In this document: positions 47,112-56,350 of the stretch, in pieces
How positions within the stretch are numbered: the first letter of the stretch is position 1
How the letters are laid out: the number at the start of each line of letters is the position of its first letter
DNA from: Microlunatus panaciterrae
Lineage (GTDB): Bacteria > Actinomycetota > Actinomycetes > Propionibacteriales > Propionibacteriaceae
Assembly: GCF_016907535.1 (NCBI RefSeq)
Contig: NZ_JAFBCF010000001.1
Coordinates: 2,790,001 to 2,854,000, forward strand
Direction of reading: 5' to 3'
DNA length: 64,000 bases
Program-made: the position numbers and the translations under genes
Notes under the pieces: model-generated
What the model was told of the DNA's origin: nothing
What the model saw: the letters and a program-made list of their open reading frames with translations, nothing else
The model's database searches: none

Positions 47112-48312
47112 TGAGCCGGTCGATCTCCCGCACCGCCAGCTCCGCCAGCAGCAACGACGCATCCGGCAGCACCGCGTCGTCGAAGCGGACCTCGGCCGAG
47201 TGGTTGGCCGGCGCCGCCGTCCAGTCGTCGTCGGGACAGGCGCCAAGAAAGACGAAGGCGCCCGGTATCTGCTCCAGCACCCGGGAGAAGTCCTCCGAAC
47301 CCATGATCGGGTTGGGCATGGCTAACGCCCGGTCCGATCCGAACAGGTCGGTGACGGTGTCCAACGCGAACGCCGCCTGCTCGGCATGGTTGGTGGTGAC
47401 GGGATACTCCGCCACGAAGGTGGCGTCTGCGGTCATCTGGTGCGCCGCGGCGATCTGCTCGCACAACCGCACGGTGACGGTGCGGATCCGTTCCAGCGAC
47501 TCGGGAGTGAAGGTACGGACGGTGGCCTCGAAGGTGGCGTCGTCCGGGATGATGTTGCGCCGGGTGCCGGCATGGAACGTGCCGACGGTGAGCACCACTG
47601 GGTCGAAGACATCGAACTGGCGGGTGATGACGGTCTGCAGAGCGATGATCATCTCCGCGGCGACCACGATCGGGTCGGCTGCATCCTTCGGCCGGGACGC
47701 ATGACCCCCGACCCCGTTGACGGTGACGAAGAGGCTGGAGGAGGCCGCCATCATCGGACCGGGGCGGGTGGTGAACGTTCCGCGGGGAACCATGTTGGCG
47801 CTGACGTGCAGCCCGTAGGCGACATCCGCCCGCCGGCCGGCAGCCTCCAGGACACCCTCGTCGATCATGACAGCTGCGCCGTCATGGCCTTCCTCGCCCG
47901 GTTGGAACATGAACACCACGTCGCCGCGCAGCTGATCACGGATGCCGCTCAGCAACCTGGCGGCGCCGATGAGACCGGCCGTGTGCAGATCATGTCCGCA
48001 GGCGTGCATGGCGCCACCGGTGGCGGCGAACTCCTCGCCCGAGCGCTCGGCGAGCGGCAGCGCATCCATATCACCGCGGAGCAGCACCACTGGCCCGGTG
48101 GGGGCTCCGGGAGCACCGCCCCGGAGCACTGCCGTCACCGAACTGGCTCCGGTGCCGGTGATGATCTCCAGGTCCAGGGGCCGGAGGGCCGACAGCACGC
48201 ACTGCTGGGTCTGCGGCAGCTCAAGTCCGATCTCCGGGACTCGGTGCAGCTGACGACGCAGCGCGCTCAGCTCGGGTCCGAGCTCGGCGGCCAACTGTCG
48301 AAGGTCGGCCAT
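47107..48312 (-). CDS. M20 family metallopeptidase/amidohydrolase
   Basis: A 401-aa dinuclear metal enzyme of the M20D group (IAA-amino acid / hippurate hydrolase type). Metal ligands appear in HRVPEIGLELPQTQ, RGDMDALPLAERS, HACGHDLHTAGLIG and FQPGEEGHDGAAVMI; the dimer domain begins VTVNGVGGHASRPKDAADPI. It would remove acyl groups from amino-acid conjugates in the cytoplasm. The ATG at 48312 starts the conserved MADLRQLAAELG; the longer open frame overlaps the next gene. Confidence 0.9.
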   Translation of the reverse strand: MADLRQLAAELGPELSALRRQLHRVPEIGLELPQTQQCVLSALRPLDLEIITGTGASSVTAVLRGGAPGAPTGPVVLLRGDMDALPLAERSGEEFAATGGAMHACGHDLHTAGLIGAARLLSGIRDQLRGDVVFMFQPGEEGHDGAAVMIDEGVLEAAGRRADVAYGLHVSANMVPRGTFTTRPGPMMAASSSLFVTVNGVGGHASRPKDAADPIVVAAEMIIALQTVITRQFDVFDPVVLTVGTFHAGTRRNIIPDDATFEATVRTFTPESLERIRTVTVRLCEQIAAAHQMTADATFVAEYPVTTNHAEQAAFALDTVTDLFGSDRALAMPNPIMGSEDFSRVLEQIPGAFVFLGACPDDDWTAAPANHSAEVRFDDAVLPDASLLLAELAVREIDRLS

Positions 48313-48319
48313 CCGTCGG

Positions 48320-48667
48320 TCAGCCGCCGTACGTCGAGGCGCTGGACGCAGCGATGATCGCGATGACGGCGAAGATGATGCCGAAGACCAGGCCGATGAT
48401 CGCAAGGATGGTCACGATCATGCCGAGGATCTTGCCGATGTTGATGTTCTGCTCATTGGAGTAGTGCACCCCGGTGGCGGCGATCTCCTTCTGCACCTTG
48501 CGGCCCATGTACCAGGCGATGGGTCCACAGATGCCGACGAAGAAGCCGACGATGCCCAGCACCAGGATCATGGTTCCCTGCGGGTGCTCCTGGGTGGCAG
48601 CGCCGTAGGGCTGGCCGTAGGGCGGCTGCTGCTGGCCGGCCGGCTGCTGGGAATACGGGTCTGACAT
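48320..48667 (-). CDS. DUF4190-type two-helix membrane protein (copy 1)
   Basis: A 115-aa protein with a Pro/Gln/Tyr-rich N-terminus (QQPAGQQQPPYGQPYG) and two helices (MILVLGIVGFFVGICGPIAWYMG and ILGMIVTILAIIGLVFGIIFAVIAIIA), joined by GRKVQKEIAATGVHYSNEQNINIGK. That is the DUF4190 pattern. AAAGGA precedes the ATG at 48667. Its function is unknown. Two similar proteins are encoded nearby. Confidence 0.82.
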   Translation of the reverse strand: MSDPYSQQPAGQQQPPYGQPYGAATQEHPQGTMILVLGIVGFFVGICGPIAWYMGRKVQKEIAATGVHYSNEQNINIGKILGMIVTILAIIGLVFGIIFAVIAIIAASSASTYGG

Positions 48668-48699
48668 GGTCGTTTCCTTTGCTGCTGGGTGAGACGACA

Positions 48700-48728
48700 G
48701 CAAGCCGGAGCGGGAGGCTCCGGCTTGC
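48700..48728 (-). terminator. Terminator of DUF4190 copy 2
   Basis: GCAAGCCGGAGC (48700-48711) and GCTCCGGCTTGC (48717-48728) make a perfect 12-bp stem with a 5-nt loop, 20 bp past the stop of the upstream gene. Confidence 0.85.
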
Positions 48729-48748
48729 CCTGGTCGAATGAGGTGACG

Positions 48749-49057
48749 TTACTGTTGCGAGCCGGCGACGACGAAGGTGATGATGTTGATCACGATGCCG
48801 ATGGCCCACAGCACGATGGCGACGATGCCGAGGATCCGGCCGATCACCACGTTCTGGCGGTTGGTGTAGGCGCCCGGGTTCGCGTCGATCTCCTTCAGGG
48901 CGTTGTTGCCCTGGATCAGCGCGATGGGGCCGAGGATGATACCGCAGACGAAAAGGCTGACGATACCGAGGACGAGGACTTGGGTGCCCTTGGGGTGCGG
49001 CTGGGGAACGCCACCAGGGCCGCCCGCATAGGGATTCTGGTCGTAAGGGTTGCTCAT
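48749..49057 (-). CDS. DUF4190-type two-helix membrane protein (copy 2)
   Basis: A 102-aa paralogue of its neighbour with the same layout: QNPYAGGPGGVPQPHPKG lead, first helix (QVLVLGIVSLFVCGIILGPIALIQGN), the linker KEIDANPGAYTNRQNVVIGR and a second helix ILGIVAIVLWAIGIVINIITFVV. It is the shortest of the three copies in this region. The gene has its own hairpin terminator, so it is a separate transcription unit. Confidence 0.85.
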   Translation of the reverse strand: MSNPYDQNPYAGGPGGVPQPHPKGTQVLVLGIVSLFVCGIILGPIALIQGNNALKEIDANPGAYTNRQNVVIGRILGIVAIVLWAIGIVINIITFVVAGSQQ

Positions 49058-49143
49058 GGCGATAAGTGTGACGTATCAAAGGGTCGCTCGACAAACAACC
49101 GCGGCCATTTGGCGGCGAAAGTTGCCGGCCCGTGATCACCCAC

Positions 49144-50592
49144 TCAACTGGACCGCTGGACGAAGTTGATCAAGTCCGCCGACTGCCTCAATCGGCTGGG
49201 TTCATGGACGTACATCATGTGCCCGGCATCGTAGAAGGCCCACTCGATCCGGCCCCTGGCCTCAGCCGGGATCCGCAGATGGGCGAAGACGTGCTCGGCG
49301 GCGTAGTGCGGGGTGGCTCCGTCGTAGTAGCCGCATGCGATGTGCACCTGAAGGTGCGGGTTGGCCCGCATCGCTCGGCTGAGCGCGCTGGCCACCTCGA
49401 CCGATGTCCCCTCGAACTCCTTGTAGGACCAGGGCTGCACCTTCGGGGTCAAGATGTTGTAGGACAGGTCGGTCTCGTAGCCCAGCTCGGTCCGCACATA
49501 GGCGTTCAGGGCGGCTGCGTAGGGCCCGGTGATGGCTGCGTGGGATGGGTCGTAGTCCATCTTGTCGGCATTGGTGTCGCCCGGCCAGCCGTCGAAGCGC
49601 ATGTCGAGGCGACCGATCAGCCTCCCCCTGCTGCGCAGCAGCTCGGCAGCGAAGGCGGGCAGGCTGACCCGCAGGTCGGCCCGGTCGACGTAGTCCGGGC
49701 TCAGACCGGTCAGCTCGCAGTAGCGGCTGATGACCTCCGACCGTTCGTCCGCGGCCAGCCGGTTGCCACGCGCGAGCGCCCACGGCAGGTCTCGGGAGGC
49801 GAAGTCCTCGGCCGCTTCGATCACGGTCCTCAGCTCGCCTGTGATGACGCCGTGATAGTGCGCCGCCGCGGCATAGGTCGGCAGATAGAGCGCATAGGGA
49901 AGATCGTTCCCCTCGCTGAAGTCCACCGATCCCAGGTCCAGCACCGAAGAGATCAACATCAGGCCGTTGACGTACATCCCGCAGCCGTCGGCCAGGTGGG
50001 CGGCCAGCGCGGCCGCCCGGGTGGTGCCGTAGGACTCGCCTGCCAGGAACTTCGGCGACAGCCAGCGCCCGTTTCGCGAGGCCCAGAGTCGGATGAACTC
50101 GCCGACCGACTCCACGTCACGCGTGAAGCCGTGGAAGTCGCCGGCGTCGTGACCCTCGCTGGTGCGGGAGAAACCGGTCGTGACCGGGTCGATGAAGACC
50201 AGGTCGGAGACCTTCAGCAGCGTCTCCAGGTTGTCTTCGAGGCCGTACGGCGGGGCCGCCAACGCGCCGGCATCACCCATCACCACCCGCCGTGGCCCGA
50301 ACAGGCCCAGGTGCAACCAGACCGAGGACGATCCGGGACCGCCGTTGAAGGCGAAGGTGACCGGCCTGGTGGAGGACTCCACCTCGTCCAGCACGTAGGA
50401 GGTGTGGAAGATCTGCGCCCTCGGCTGGTGTCCGCCGAACTTGCCGTCGTCGATGATCTCTTCCCTGAGCACGACCCGGCCGGTTGTGGCGGTGTACTTC
50501 AGCCGGTCCTTGCCCGAGCCGAGCTGGTGCTGGGTGACGACAAGATCATCGGTGACGGGCTTCTCGGCGGCCGGCTCCTGGACTTCTTCCAT
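49144..50592 (-). CDS. S10 family serine carboxypeptidase-like protein
   Basis: A 482-aa S10 hydrolase. TFAFNGGPGSSSVWLHLGLFGP supplies the oxyanion region, and the nucleophile Ser187 lies in FLAGESYGTTRAA. A charged pair follows in IACGYYDGATPHYAAEH, and YDAGHMMYVHEPS carries the catalytic His. No signal peptide is seen, unlike most eukaryotic members, so it may act inside the cell on peptides. ATG at 50592 is used. It is flanked by DUF4190 genes. Confidence 0.9.
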   Translation of the reverse strand: MEEVQEPAAEKPVTDDLVVTQHQLGSGKDRLKYTATTGRVVLREEIIDDGKFGGHQPRAQIFHTSYVLDEVESSTRPVTFAFNGGPGSSSVWLHLGLFGPRRVVMGDAGALAAPPYGLEDNLETLLKVSDLVFIDPVTTGFSRTSEGHDAGDFHGFTRDVESVGEFIRLWASRNGRWLSPKFLAGESYGTTRAAALAAHLADGCGMYVNGLMLISSVLDLGSVDFSEGNDLPYALYLPTYAAAAHYHGVITGELRTVIEAAEDFASRDLPWALARGNRLAADERSEVISRYCELTGLSPDYVDRADLRVSLPAFAAELLRSRGRLIGRLDMRFDGWPGDTNADKMDYDPSHAAITGPYAAALNAYVRTELGYETDLSYNILTPKVQPWSYKEFEGTSVEVASALSRAMRANPHLQVHIACGYYDGATPHYAAEHVFAHLRIPAEARGRIEWAFYDAGHMMYVHEPSRLRQSADLINFVQRSS

Positions 50593-50664
50593 GCCGCCAC
50601 TCTAGGGAGCCACCCTTCGGCGGCTGTCCTCACCCCGCGACGGTGCTCAGGTGGACGACGGTGC

Positions 50665-51579
50665 TCAGTTGAAGCCGCCGGAGGCGCCGATCACGATGAC
50701 CGCCACGAAGTAGATCACGACGATGACGCTGTAGATGACCGAGAGGATGCCCAGCACGAAGCCTGCGGTGGCCAGACCGCGGCCGGTGTACTGCTGTGGG
50801 TTGGCGTCGATCTGCTTACGGGCCTTGTTGCCCAGCACCAGACCGCCGATGCCGACGAACGGGCAGAGCACCAGCCCGATGATGCCGAGGATCAGTGCCG
50901 TGGTGGCCTGCGGGTGCTGGACCGGGGCGACGCCGTAGGGGCTGTAGCCCCCATAGCCCGCCTGGTAGGGGTTGGCGTCGTACGGGTTGGCCCCGTACTG
51001 GGGGACGCTGCCGCCGTACTGGGGCGTCGATCCGTAGTCGGGCGTCGGTGAGCCATAGCCGGAGCCGCCAGGGGCGGCGTAGGGCGGGGTCTGCTGTTGG
51101 CCGTAGTCCCCGCTGGTGCTGCCATAGGCTCCGCTGCCGCCGAAGGACTGCCCCGATCCACCCGGGGCGTACGGATCCGCGGGGGGCGTCGCCGGCGGAT
51201 AGCCGGGCCAGCTCTGTCCGGTCGACGGCTCCGGCTGGGACGCGGAGCCAGCCGAGGACGGGTAGCCGGGCTGGGAGGCGGACCCGGCCGAGGACGGGTA
51301 GCCGGGATAGGGCGAGCCCGGAGCCGGGTTGGCCGGAGAGGCGGACGAGCCAGGACCGCTGGCGCCGAGCGCGTCGTCGGGGCGGGAAGCCTCCCGACTG
51401 AACGGGTTCGGGGACTCCGGCTGCCCTGAGGCGTTGTTGTCGTCCAGGCTGCTGTTGCTCAGGCTGGACTGCCACTGTGACTCCCACTCACTGGGTTGCC
51501 ACTGGCCTGGCTGGTTCTGGCCTGGCTGGTTCTGGCCCTGATCGTTCTGGCCCGGACCGGTGCGGTCGTGCTCGCTCAT
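50665..51579 (-). CDS. DUF4190-domain membrane protein with long repetitive Pro/Ser/Gly/Tyr N-terminus (copy 3)
   Basis: A 304-aa protein. The first 210 residues are low-complexity (NQPGQ repeats, duplicated PGYPSSAGSASQ, many GSG/PYG units) and should be disordered. The last 80 are the DUF4190 pair of helices (TTALILGIIGLVLCPFVGIGGLVLG and TAGFVLGILSVIYSVIVVIYFVAVIVIG) with the linker NKARKQIDANPQQYTGRGLA, which is like copy 2. ATG at 51579 and an alternative ATG at 51597 are both possible. Function is unknown. Confidence 0.8.
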   Translation of the reverse strand: MSEHDRTGPGQNDQGQNQPGQNQPGQWQPSEWESQWQSSLSNSSLDDNNASGQPESPNPFSREASRPDDALGASGPGSSASPANPAPGSPYPGYPSSAGSASQPGYPSSAGSASQPEPSTGQSWPGYPPATPPADPYAPGGSGQSFGGSGAYGSTSGDYGQQQTPPYAAPGGSGYGSPTPDYGSTPQYGGSVPQYGANPYDANPYQAGYGGYSPYGVAPVQHPQATTALILGIIGLVLCPFVGIGGLVLGNKARKQIDANPQQYTGRGLATAGFVLGILSVIYSVIVVIYFVAVIVIGASGGFN

Positions 51580-51736
51580 GATCCCATTGTCTCCCATCGG
51601 CGGTGTTTCTCGGGAACCGGCGTCAGGTTGACTTCCCGATGACCTGGACAGGGACGCGACCCAGGCCCCGGCGGTTCCGCCGCGCCCGGGTCGGGAACGG
51701 AGCGCTTGGCCTCCGCTGGTGTCGCCGCGCGTCGAC

Positions 51737-52747
<1,011 letters not shown>

Positions 52748-52895
52748 TCACGGCCCCAGCGATGAGGCGCGCATCGGCTCTCGTGGAGTGCTGCCACTCC
52801 TGGCACCGACGCTAGCAAGGTTGGCCGTTGTCAGGGTTATGGGGTGGCCCAGCAGCGTCGGGGCACCGGGTCAGCCACGGGTAGCGTTGTCGAGC

Positions 52896-53465
52896 GTGAG
52901 CCTCCAGCTGACCCCGCTTCCGCCGGTCGTCGCCGTCACCGCGGTGCTGCAACGGATCGGCGGGCTCTCCGGCACGCTCTGGGTCGGCATCGACGGCAAA
53001 GGGGCCTCCGGCAAGACCTCGTTTGCGACCCGGCTGGCCGAGCGACTGCCGACTGCCGCGGTCATCCATATCGACGACTTCGCCCGCCCGGAGCTGTCCG
53101 GGTGGGAGCGCGACCGGTTCGTCGAGCAGGTGCTGACGCCGATCCGATCCGGCCGGCCGGGGCGCTACCAGCGCTGGGACTACCGCACAGACCGCTGCAT
53201 CGGCTGGTCCGACGTTCCGCTCGGTGAACCGATCATCGTCGAGGGAGTGTCGGCCACCGACGTACGGCTGGGAGTGCCGTGGGCGTGCACGGTCTGGGTG
53301 GAGGCGCCCGCGGAGCTGAGGTTGCACCGGGCACGCGAACGCGACGGTGAGGAGATGATGCACCGATGGTTGACCGACTGGATGCCTAGCGAGGACGCCT
53401 ACGAGGCGGCGCAGCGCCCGCAGGACAGGGTCGACCTGGTCGTCGACGGCGGCAGCTGCCGGTGA
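52896..53465 (+). CDS. P-loop kinase, uridine-kinase-like
   Basis: A 189-aa P-loop protein. Walker A is GIDGKGASGKTS at 31-42, followed by HIDDFARPELSGWERDRFVEQVLTPIRSGRPGRYQRWDY and VEGVSATDVRLG, as in the uridine kinase-like group. Its substrate is unknown. TAGCGT (52882-52887) lies 8 nt before the GTG at 52896, which fits a leaderless start; the longer open frame overlaps mdh on the other strand. It lies between mdh and icd. Confidence 0.8.
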   Translation: MSLQLTPLPPVVAVTAVLQRIGGLSGTLWVGIDGKGASGKTSFATRLAERLPTAAVIHIDDFARPELSGWERDRFVEQVLTPIRSGRPGRYQRWDYRTDRCIGWSDVPLGEPIIVEGVSATDVRLGVPWACTVWVEAPAELRLHRARERDGEEMMHRWLTDWMPSEDAYEAAQRPQDRVDLVVDGGSCR

Positions 53466-53498
53466 GGGGCCGAGGTGGCCGATTCCGATCGAGTCAGA

Positions 53499-53516
53499 TA
53501 TCTTGATGTCAACATA
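53499..53516. promoter_or_regulatory. Palindrome TATCTTGA-TG-TCAACATA upstream of icd
   Basis: 18-bp inverted repeat with one mismatch in 8-bp arms, 37 bp before the icd ATG. It resembles operators of MarR-type regulators at TCA-cycle genes in Streptomyces, as far as I recall. Confidence 0.6.
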
Positions 53517-53553
53517 AAAGGCAGAATCGCACTCCACCTGGAAGGCTTGCGCG

Positions 53554-54771
53554 ATGGCGAAGATCAAGGTCGTAGGAACGGTCGTCGAACTCGACGGCGA
53601 CGAGATGACCCGCATCATCTGGCAGTTCATCAAGGATCGGCTGATCCACCCGTACCTCGACATCAACCTCGAGTACTACGACCTCGGCATCGAGAGTCGT
53701 GACGCGACCGACGACCAGGTCACCATCGACTCGGCCAACGCGATCAAGAAGCACGGTGTCGGCGTCAAGTGCGCCACCATCACCCCAGACGAGGCGAGGG
53801 TGGAGGAGTTCGGGCTGAAGAAGATGTGGGTGTCGCCGAACGGCACCATCCGCAACATCCTGGGCGGCGTGGTGTTCCGCGAGCCGATCATCATCTCCAA
53901 CATCCCGCGGCTGGTGCCGGGCTGGACCAAGCCGATCATCATCGGTCGTCACGCCCATGGTGACCAGTACAAGGCGACGAACTTCAAGGTCCCCGGTGCC
54001 GGCGAGCTGACCATCACCTTCACCCCGGCCGACGGCTCCGAGCCGATCCACCATGTGGTGGCGAACTACGGCCCCGACGGCGGCGTCGCGATGGGGATGT
54101 ACAACTTCAACAAGTCGATCGAGGACTTCGCCCGGGCCTCGTTCGCCTACGGCCTGCAGCGCAACTACCCGGTGTACATGTCCACCAAGAACACCATCCT
54201 CAAGGCCTACGACGGCGCGTTCAAGGACATCTTCGCCGAGATCTTCGAGCGGGAGTTCAAGGCCGACTTCGACAAGGCCGGCCTGACCTACGAGCATCGG
54301 CTGATCGACGACATGGTCGCGGCGGCGATGAAGTGGGAGGGCGGCTATGTCTGGGCGTGCAAGAACTACGACGGTGACGTGCAGTCCGACACGGTGGCCC
54401 AGGGATTCGGTTCGCTCGGCCTGATGACGTCGGTACTGATGACCCCGGACGGCAAGACCGTCGAGGCCGAGGCCGCCCACGGCACGGTCACCCGGCACTA
54501 CCGCCAGCACCAGCAGGGCAAGCCGACCTCGACCAACCCGATCGCGTCGATCTTCGCCTGGACCGGTGGCCTCAAGCACCGCGGCAAGCTCGACAACACC
54601 CCTGAGGTGACCGCCTTCGCCGAGACGTTGGAGAAGGTCTGCATCGAGACGGTCGAGAGCGGCAAGATGACGAAGGACCTGGCGATGCTGGTCGGTCCGG
54701 ACCGGGCGTTCCTGACCACCGAGGACTTCCTGGCCGCTCTGGACGAGAACCTCTCGGCCAAGCTCGGCTGA
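53554..54771 (+). CDS. icd: NADP-dependent isocitrate dehydrogenase (eukaryote-like homodimeric)
   Basis: This enzyme oxidises isocitrate to 2-oxoglutarate and CO2 with NADP+. The 405-aa sequence starts [23 protein letters not shown] and continues with [50 protein letters not shown] and the late [32 protein letters not shown]. This is the eukaryotic-like subfamily II, not the 740-aa monomeric enzyme used by some actinobacteria. GGAAGG precedes the ATG. The upstream palindrome suggests regulation. Confidence 0.96.
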   Translation: MAKIKVVGTVVELDGDEMTRIIWQFIKDRLIHPYLDINLEYYDLGIESRDATDDQVTIDSANAIKKHGVGVKCATITPDEARVEEFGLKKMWVSPNGTIRNILGGVVFREPIIISNIPRLVPGWTKPIIIGRHAHGDQYKATNFKVPGAGELTITFTPADGSEPIHHVVANYGPDGGVAMGMYNFNKSIEDFARASFAYGLQRNYPVYMSTKNTILKAYDGAFKDIFAEIFEREFKADFDKAGLTYEHRLIDDMVAAAMKWEGGYVWACKNYDGDVQSDTVAQGFGSLGLMTSVLMTPDGKTVEAEAAHGTVTRHYRQHQQGKPTSTNPIASIFAWTGGLKHRGKLDNTPEVTAFAETLEKVCIETVESGKMTKDLAMLVGPDRAFLTTEDFLAALDENLSAKLG

Positions 54772-54786
54772 GCTCGGCTACCTGAC

Positions 54787-54816
54787 GGGGCCCGGACCAC
54801 CTTCGGTCCGGGCCCC
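54787..54816 (+). terminator. icd terminator
   Basis: GGGGCCCGGACC (54787-54798) and GGTCCGGGCCCC (54805-54816) form a perfect 12-bp stem with a 6-nt loop, 15 bp past the icd stop. Confidence 0.85.
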
Positions 54817-54918
54817 ACCCGGGTCCGCCCCGGTCAGGGTGTGGTCGGGCAGCCTGGGTGCGAGCTGGCGTTGGTGGCGCATCGGCCGCAGTCGTTGAGG
54901 CTCACGGCGCGGTGAGGC

Positions 54919-56067
54919 TCAGGGTCGGGAGAAGCTGAGCAGGTCCGCCAGAGTGCCGTCACCGAGCGGCTCGGAGGCGGGCAGGGCGCCGATGTAGTGA
55001 TAGCCGGCGGCCTCGGCCACATGTCGCGAGGCCGTGTTGCCGTCGGCGACCCGGATCACGATCGAGTCGGCCACGCTCTCCTCGGCGAACTCGGTGACCA
55101 GCCGGACCGCCTCGGTCACCACACCGCGACCCCGCGCCCCGGGATGCGCCCAGTAGCCGATCTCCGCGCGGCGCGCATAGCCGCCGAAACCCTCCAGGCT
55201 CACCGAGCCGAGGCACCGGTCGTCCGCCGGGTCGGCTATGCACCAGTTGAAGGCGTGCCCGGCGGCTGCCGCCTCCCGGGTCAGCTCGATCCAGTCGTGC
55301 GCATCGCTCTCGGAGTACGGCTGGGGCAGCGACACCAGCCAGTGCCGGGTGCGATGGTCGGCGCAGGCCTCGGCGACCCGGGCAGCATCACCGTGCCGCC
55401 AATCGCGGAGCCGAACCTGGTGACCGGACAGGGTCGGCGCCTGCAGCCAGCGCCGGTCCGGCCGGCGCGGGTCGCCGGCGACGATGGTGGCCACCCACGC
55501 ATCCTTCAGCTCGCCCCGATGGGGCAGCAGTCGGCGGACCGAGCCGTCGAAGCTGAAGCCCACCGCGGCGGCCACCCGACGTGACGGCCAGTTGCCGCGC
55601 TCGGCCAGCCAACGGATCGCGGTCAGCCGCTCGACCGTGAGGCCGTAGTCGACGACCAGCCGCACCGCACTGCTCATCACACCGCGGCCGCGGGCGCCCG
55701 GGTGCAGGGCGAAGCCCACCTCTGCGCTGCCGTCGCCCTTGAAGCGCAGATCGACGGCCCCGCAGTACTGCCGCAGCGGACTGCCGTCCGGGCCGGGCCG
55801 CTCCGCGTCGACGACCCAGGTCGAGCAGGTGTGCTCTTCCCAGCCCTGCGGCACCACCGACTGCGCGAAGTCGCGGGCATCGTCGAGCCGGTAGCCCCCC
55901 GCCGGAAGCGGTACGGTGGTCCAGCGCCGGACCTGCGGGTCGTTGCACTGCTCGACGATGGCCGACAGGTCCTGCTCGGTGTGCGCCCGCAGCACCACGC
56001 CGGTGGCAGGGTCCACCAGGGACGGGACGCAGCCCGGGAACGACGTGGCAGGCGGGGCCGAGATCAT
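54919..56067 (-). CDS. Double-GNAT acetyltransferase
   Basis: A 382-aa protein with two RimJ/RimL-type GNAT domains in tandem (residues about 25-190 and 215-375). Each carries the acetyl-CoA signature: AEVGFALHPGARGRGVMSSAVRLVVDYG in the first and AEIGYWAHPGARGRGVVTEAVRLVTEFA in the second, followed by RVAAAVGFSFDG and HVAEAAGYHYIG. The likely role is N-acetylation of a small molecule or protein N-terminus; the substrate is unknown. The ATG at 56067 follows GGATGGGG. It is divergent from the small leaderless gene. Confidence 0.85.
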   Translation of the reverse strand: MISAPPATSFPGCVPSLVDPATGVVLRAHTEQDLSAIVEQCNDPQVRRWTTVPLPAGGYRLDDARDFAQSVVPQGWEEHTCSTWVVDAERPGPDGSPLRQYCGAVDLRFKGDGSAEVGFALHPGARGRGVMSSAVRLVVDYGLTVERLTAIRWLAERGNWPSRRVAAAVGFSFDGSVRRLLPHRGELKDAWVATIVAGDPRRPDRRWLQAPTLSGHQVRLRDWRHGDAARVAEACADHRTRHWLVSLPQPYSESDAHDWIELTREAAAAGHAFNWCIADPADDRCLGSVSLEGFGGYARRAEIGYWAHPGARGRGVVTEAVRLVTEFAEESVADSIVIRVADGNTASRHVAEAAGYHYIGALPASEPLGDGTLADLLSFSRP

Positions 56068-56167
56068 CGCCCCATCCAAGCCCGTGCGGGCGGCAGCAGG
56101 CAAGCAGTTTTGACGCGGCCCGCTCCCTGTCCGGCCGCACGAGTTCGCACCCGGGGCGACCCATCAC

Positions 56168-56173
56168 TAATCT
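56168..56173 (+). promoter_or_regulatory. -10 box TAATCT of the 56-aa gene/CNNM operon
   Basis: TAATCT ends 6 nt before the ATG at 56180, with TTCGCA (56144-56149) as a possible -35 at 18 nt spacing. It supports leaderless transcription of the small ORF and the gene after it. Confidence 0.55.
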
Positions 56174-56179
56174 GGACGG

Positions 56180-56350
56180 ATGAATACGCAGCAGACGGGT
56201 CAGCAGACCCCCGAGCCCGGGGACGTCGACCCGGGCTCGGACGACGGCGACAGCCATAGACCCTGGGCCCCCACCGGGGCCCGTCAACCTGGGTGGGCTG
56301 CAGCGGCCCACCGTCGTCTGCGGGAGCGCACAGCGGAGAGCGCCCGATGA
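56180..56350 (+). CDS. Small 56-aa hydrophilic protein upstream of CNNM gene
   Basis: An open frame of 57 codons, ATG at 56180, TGA at 56348-56350, that overlaps the ATG of the next gene as ATGA. The protein begins MNTQQTGQQTPEPGDVD and ends HRRLRERTAESAR: acidic and Pro/Gln-rich at first, basic at the end. No family is recognised. A -10 box 6 nt before its ATG suggests a leaderless message. The overlap suggests it is translated and couples to the CNNM transporter gene. Confidence 0.6.
   Translation: MNTQQTGQQTPEPGDVDPGSDDGDSHRPWAPTGARQPGWAAAAHRRLRERTAESAR

Noticed and set aside
49132-51051. 639-codon plus-strand ORF opposite the S10 peptidase and DUF4190 genes
   Set aside because: Shadow; the minus-strand genes have catalytic motifs and helices.
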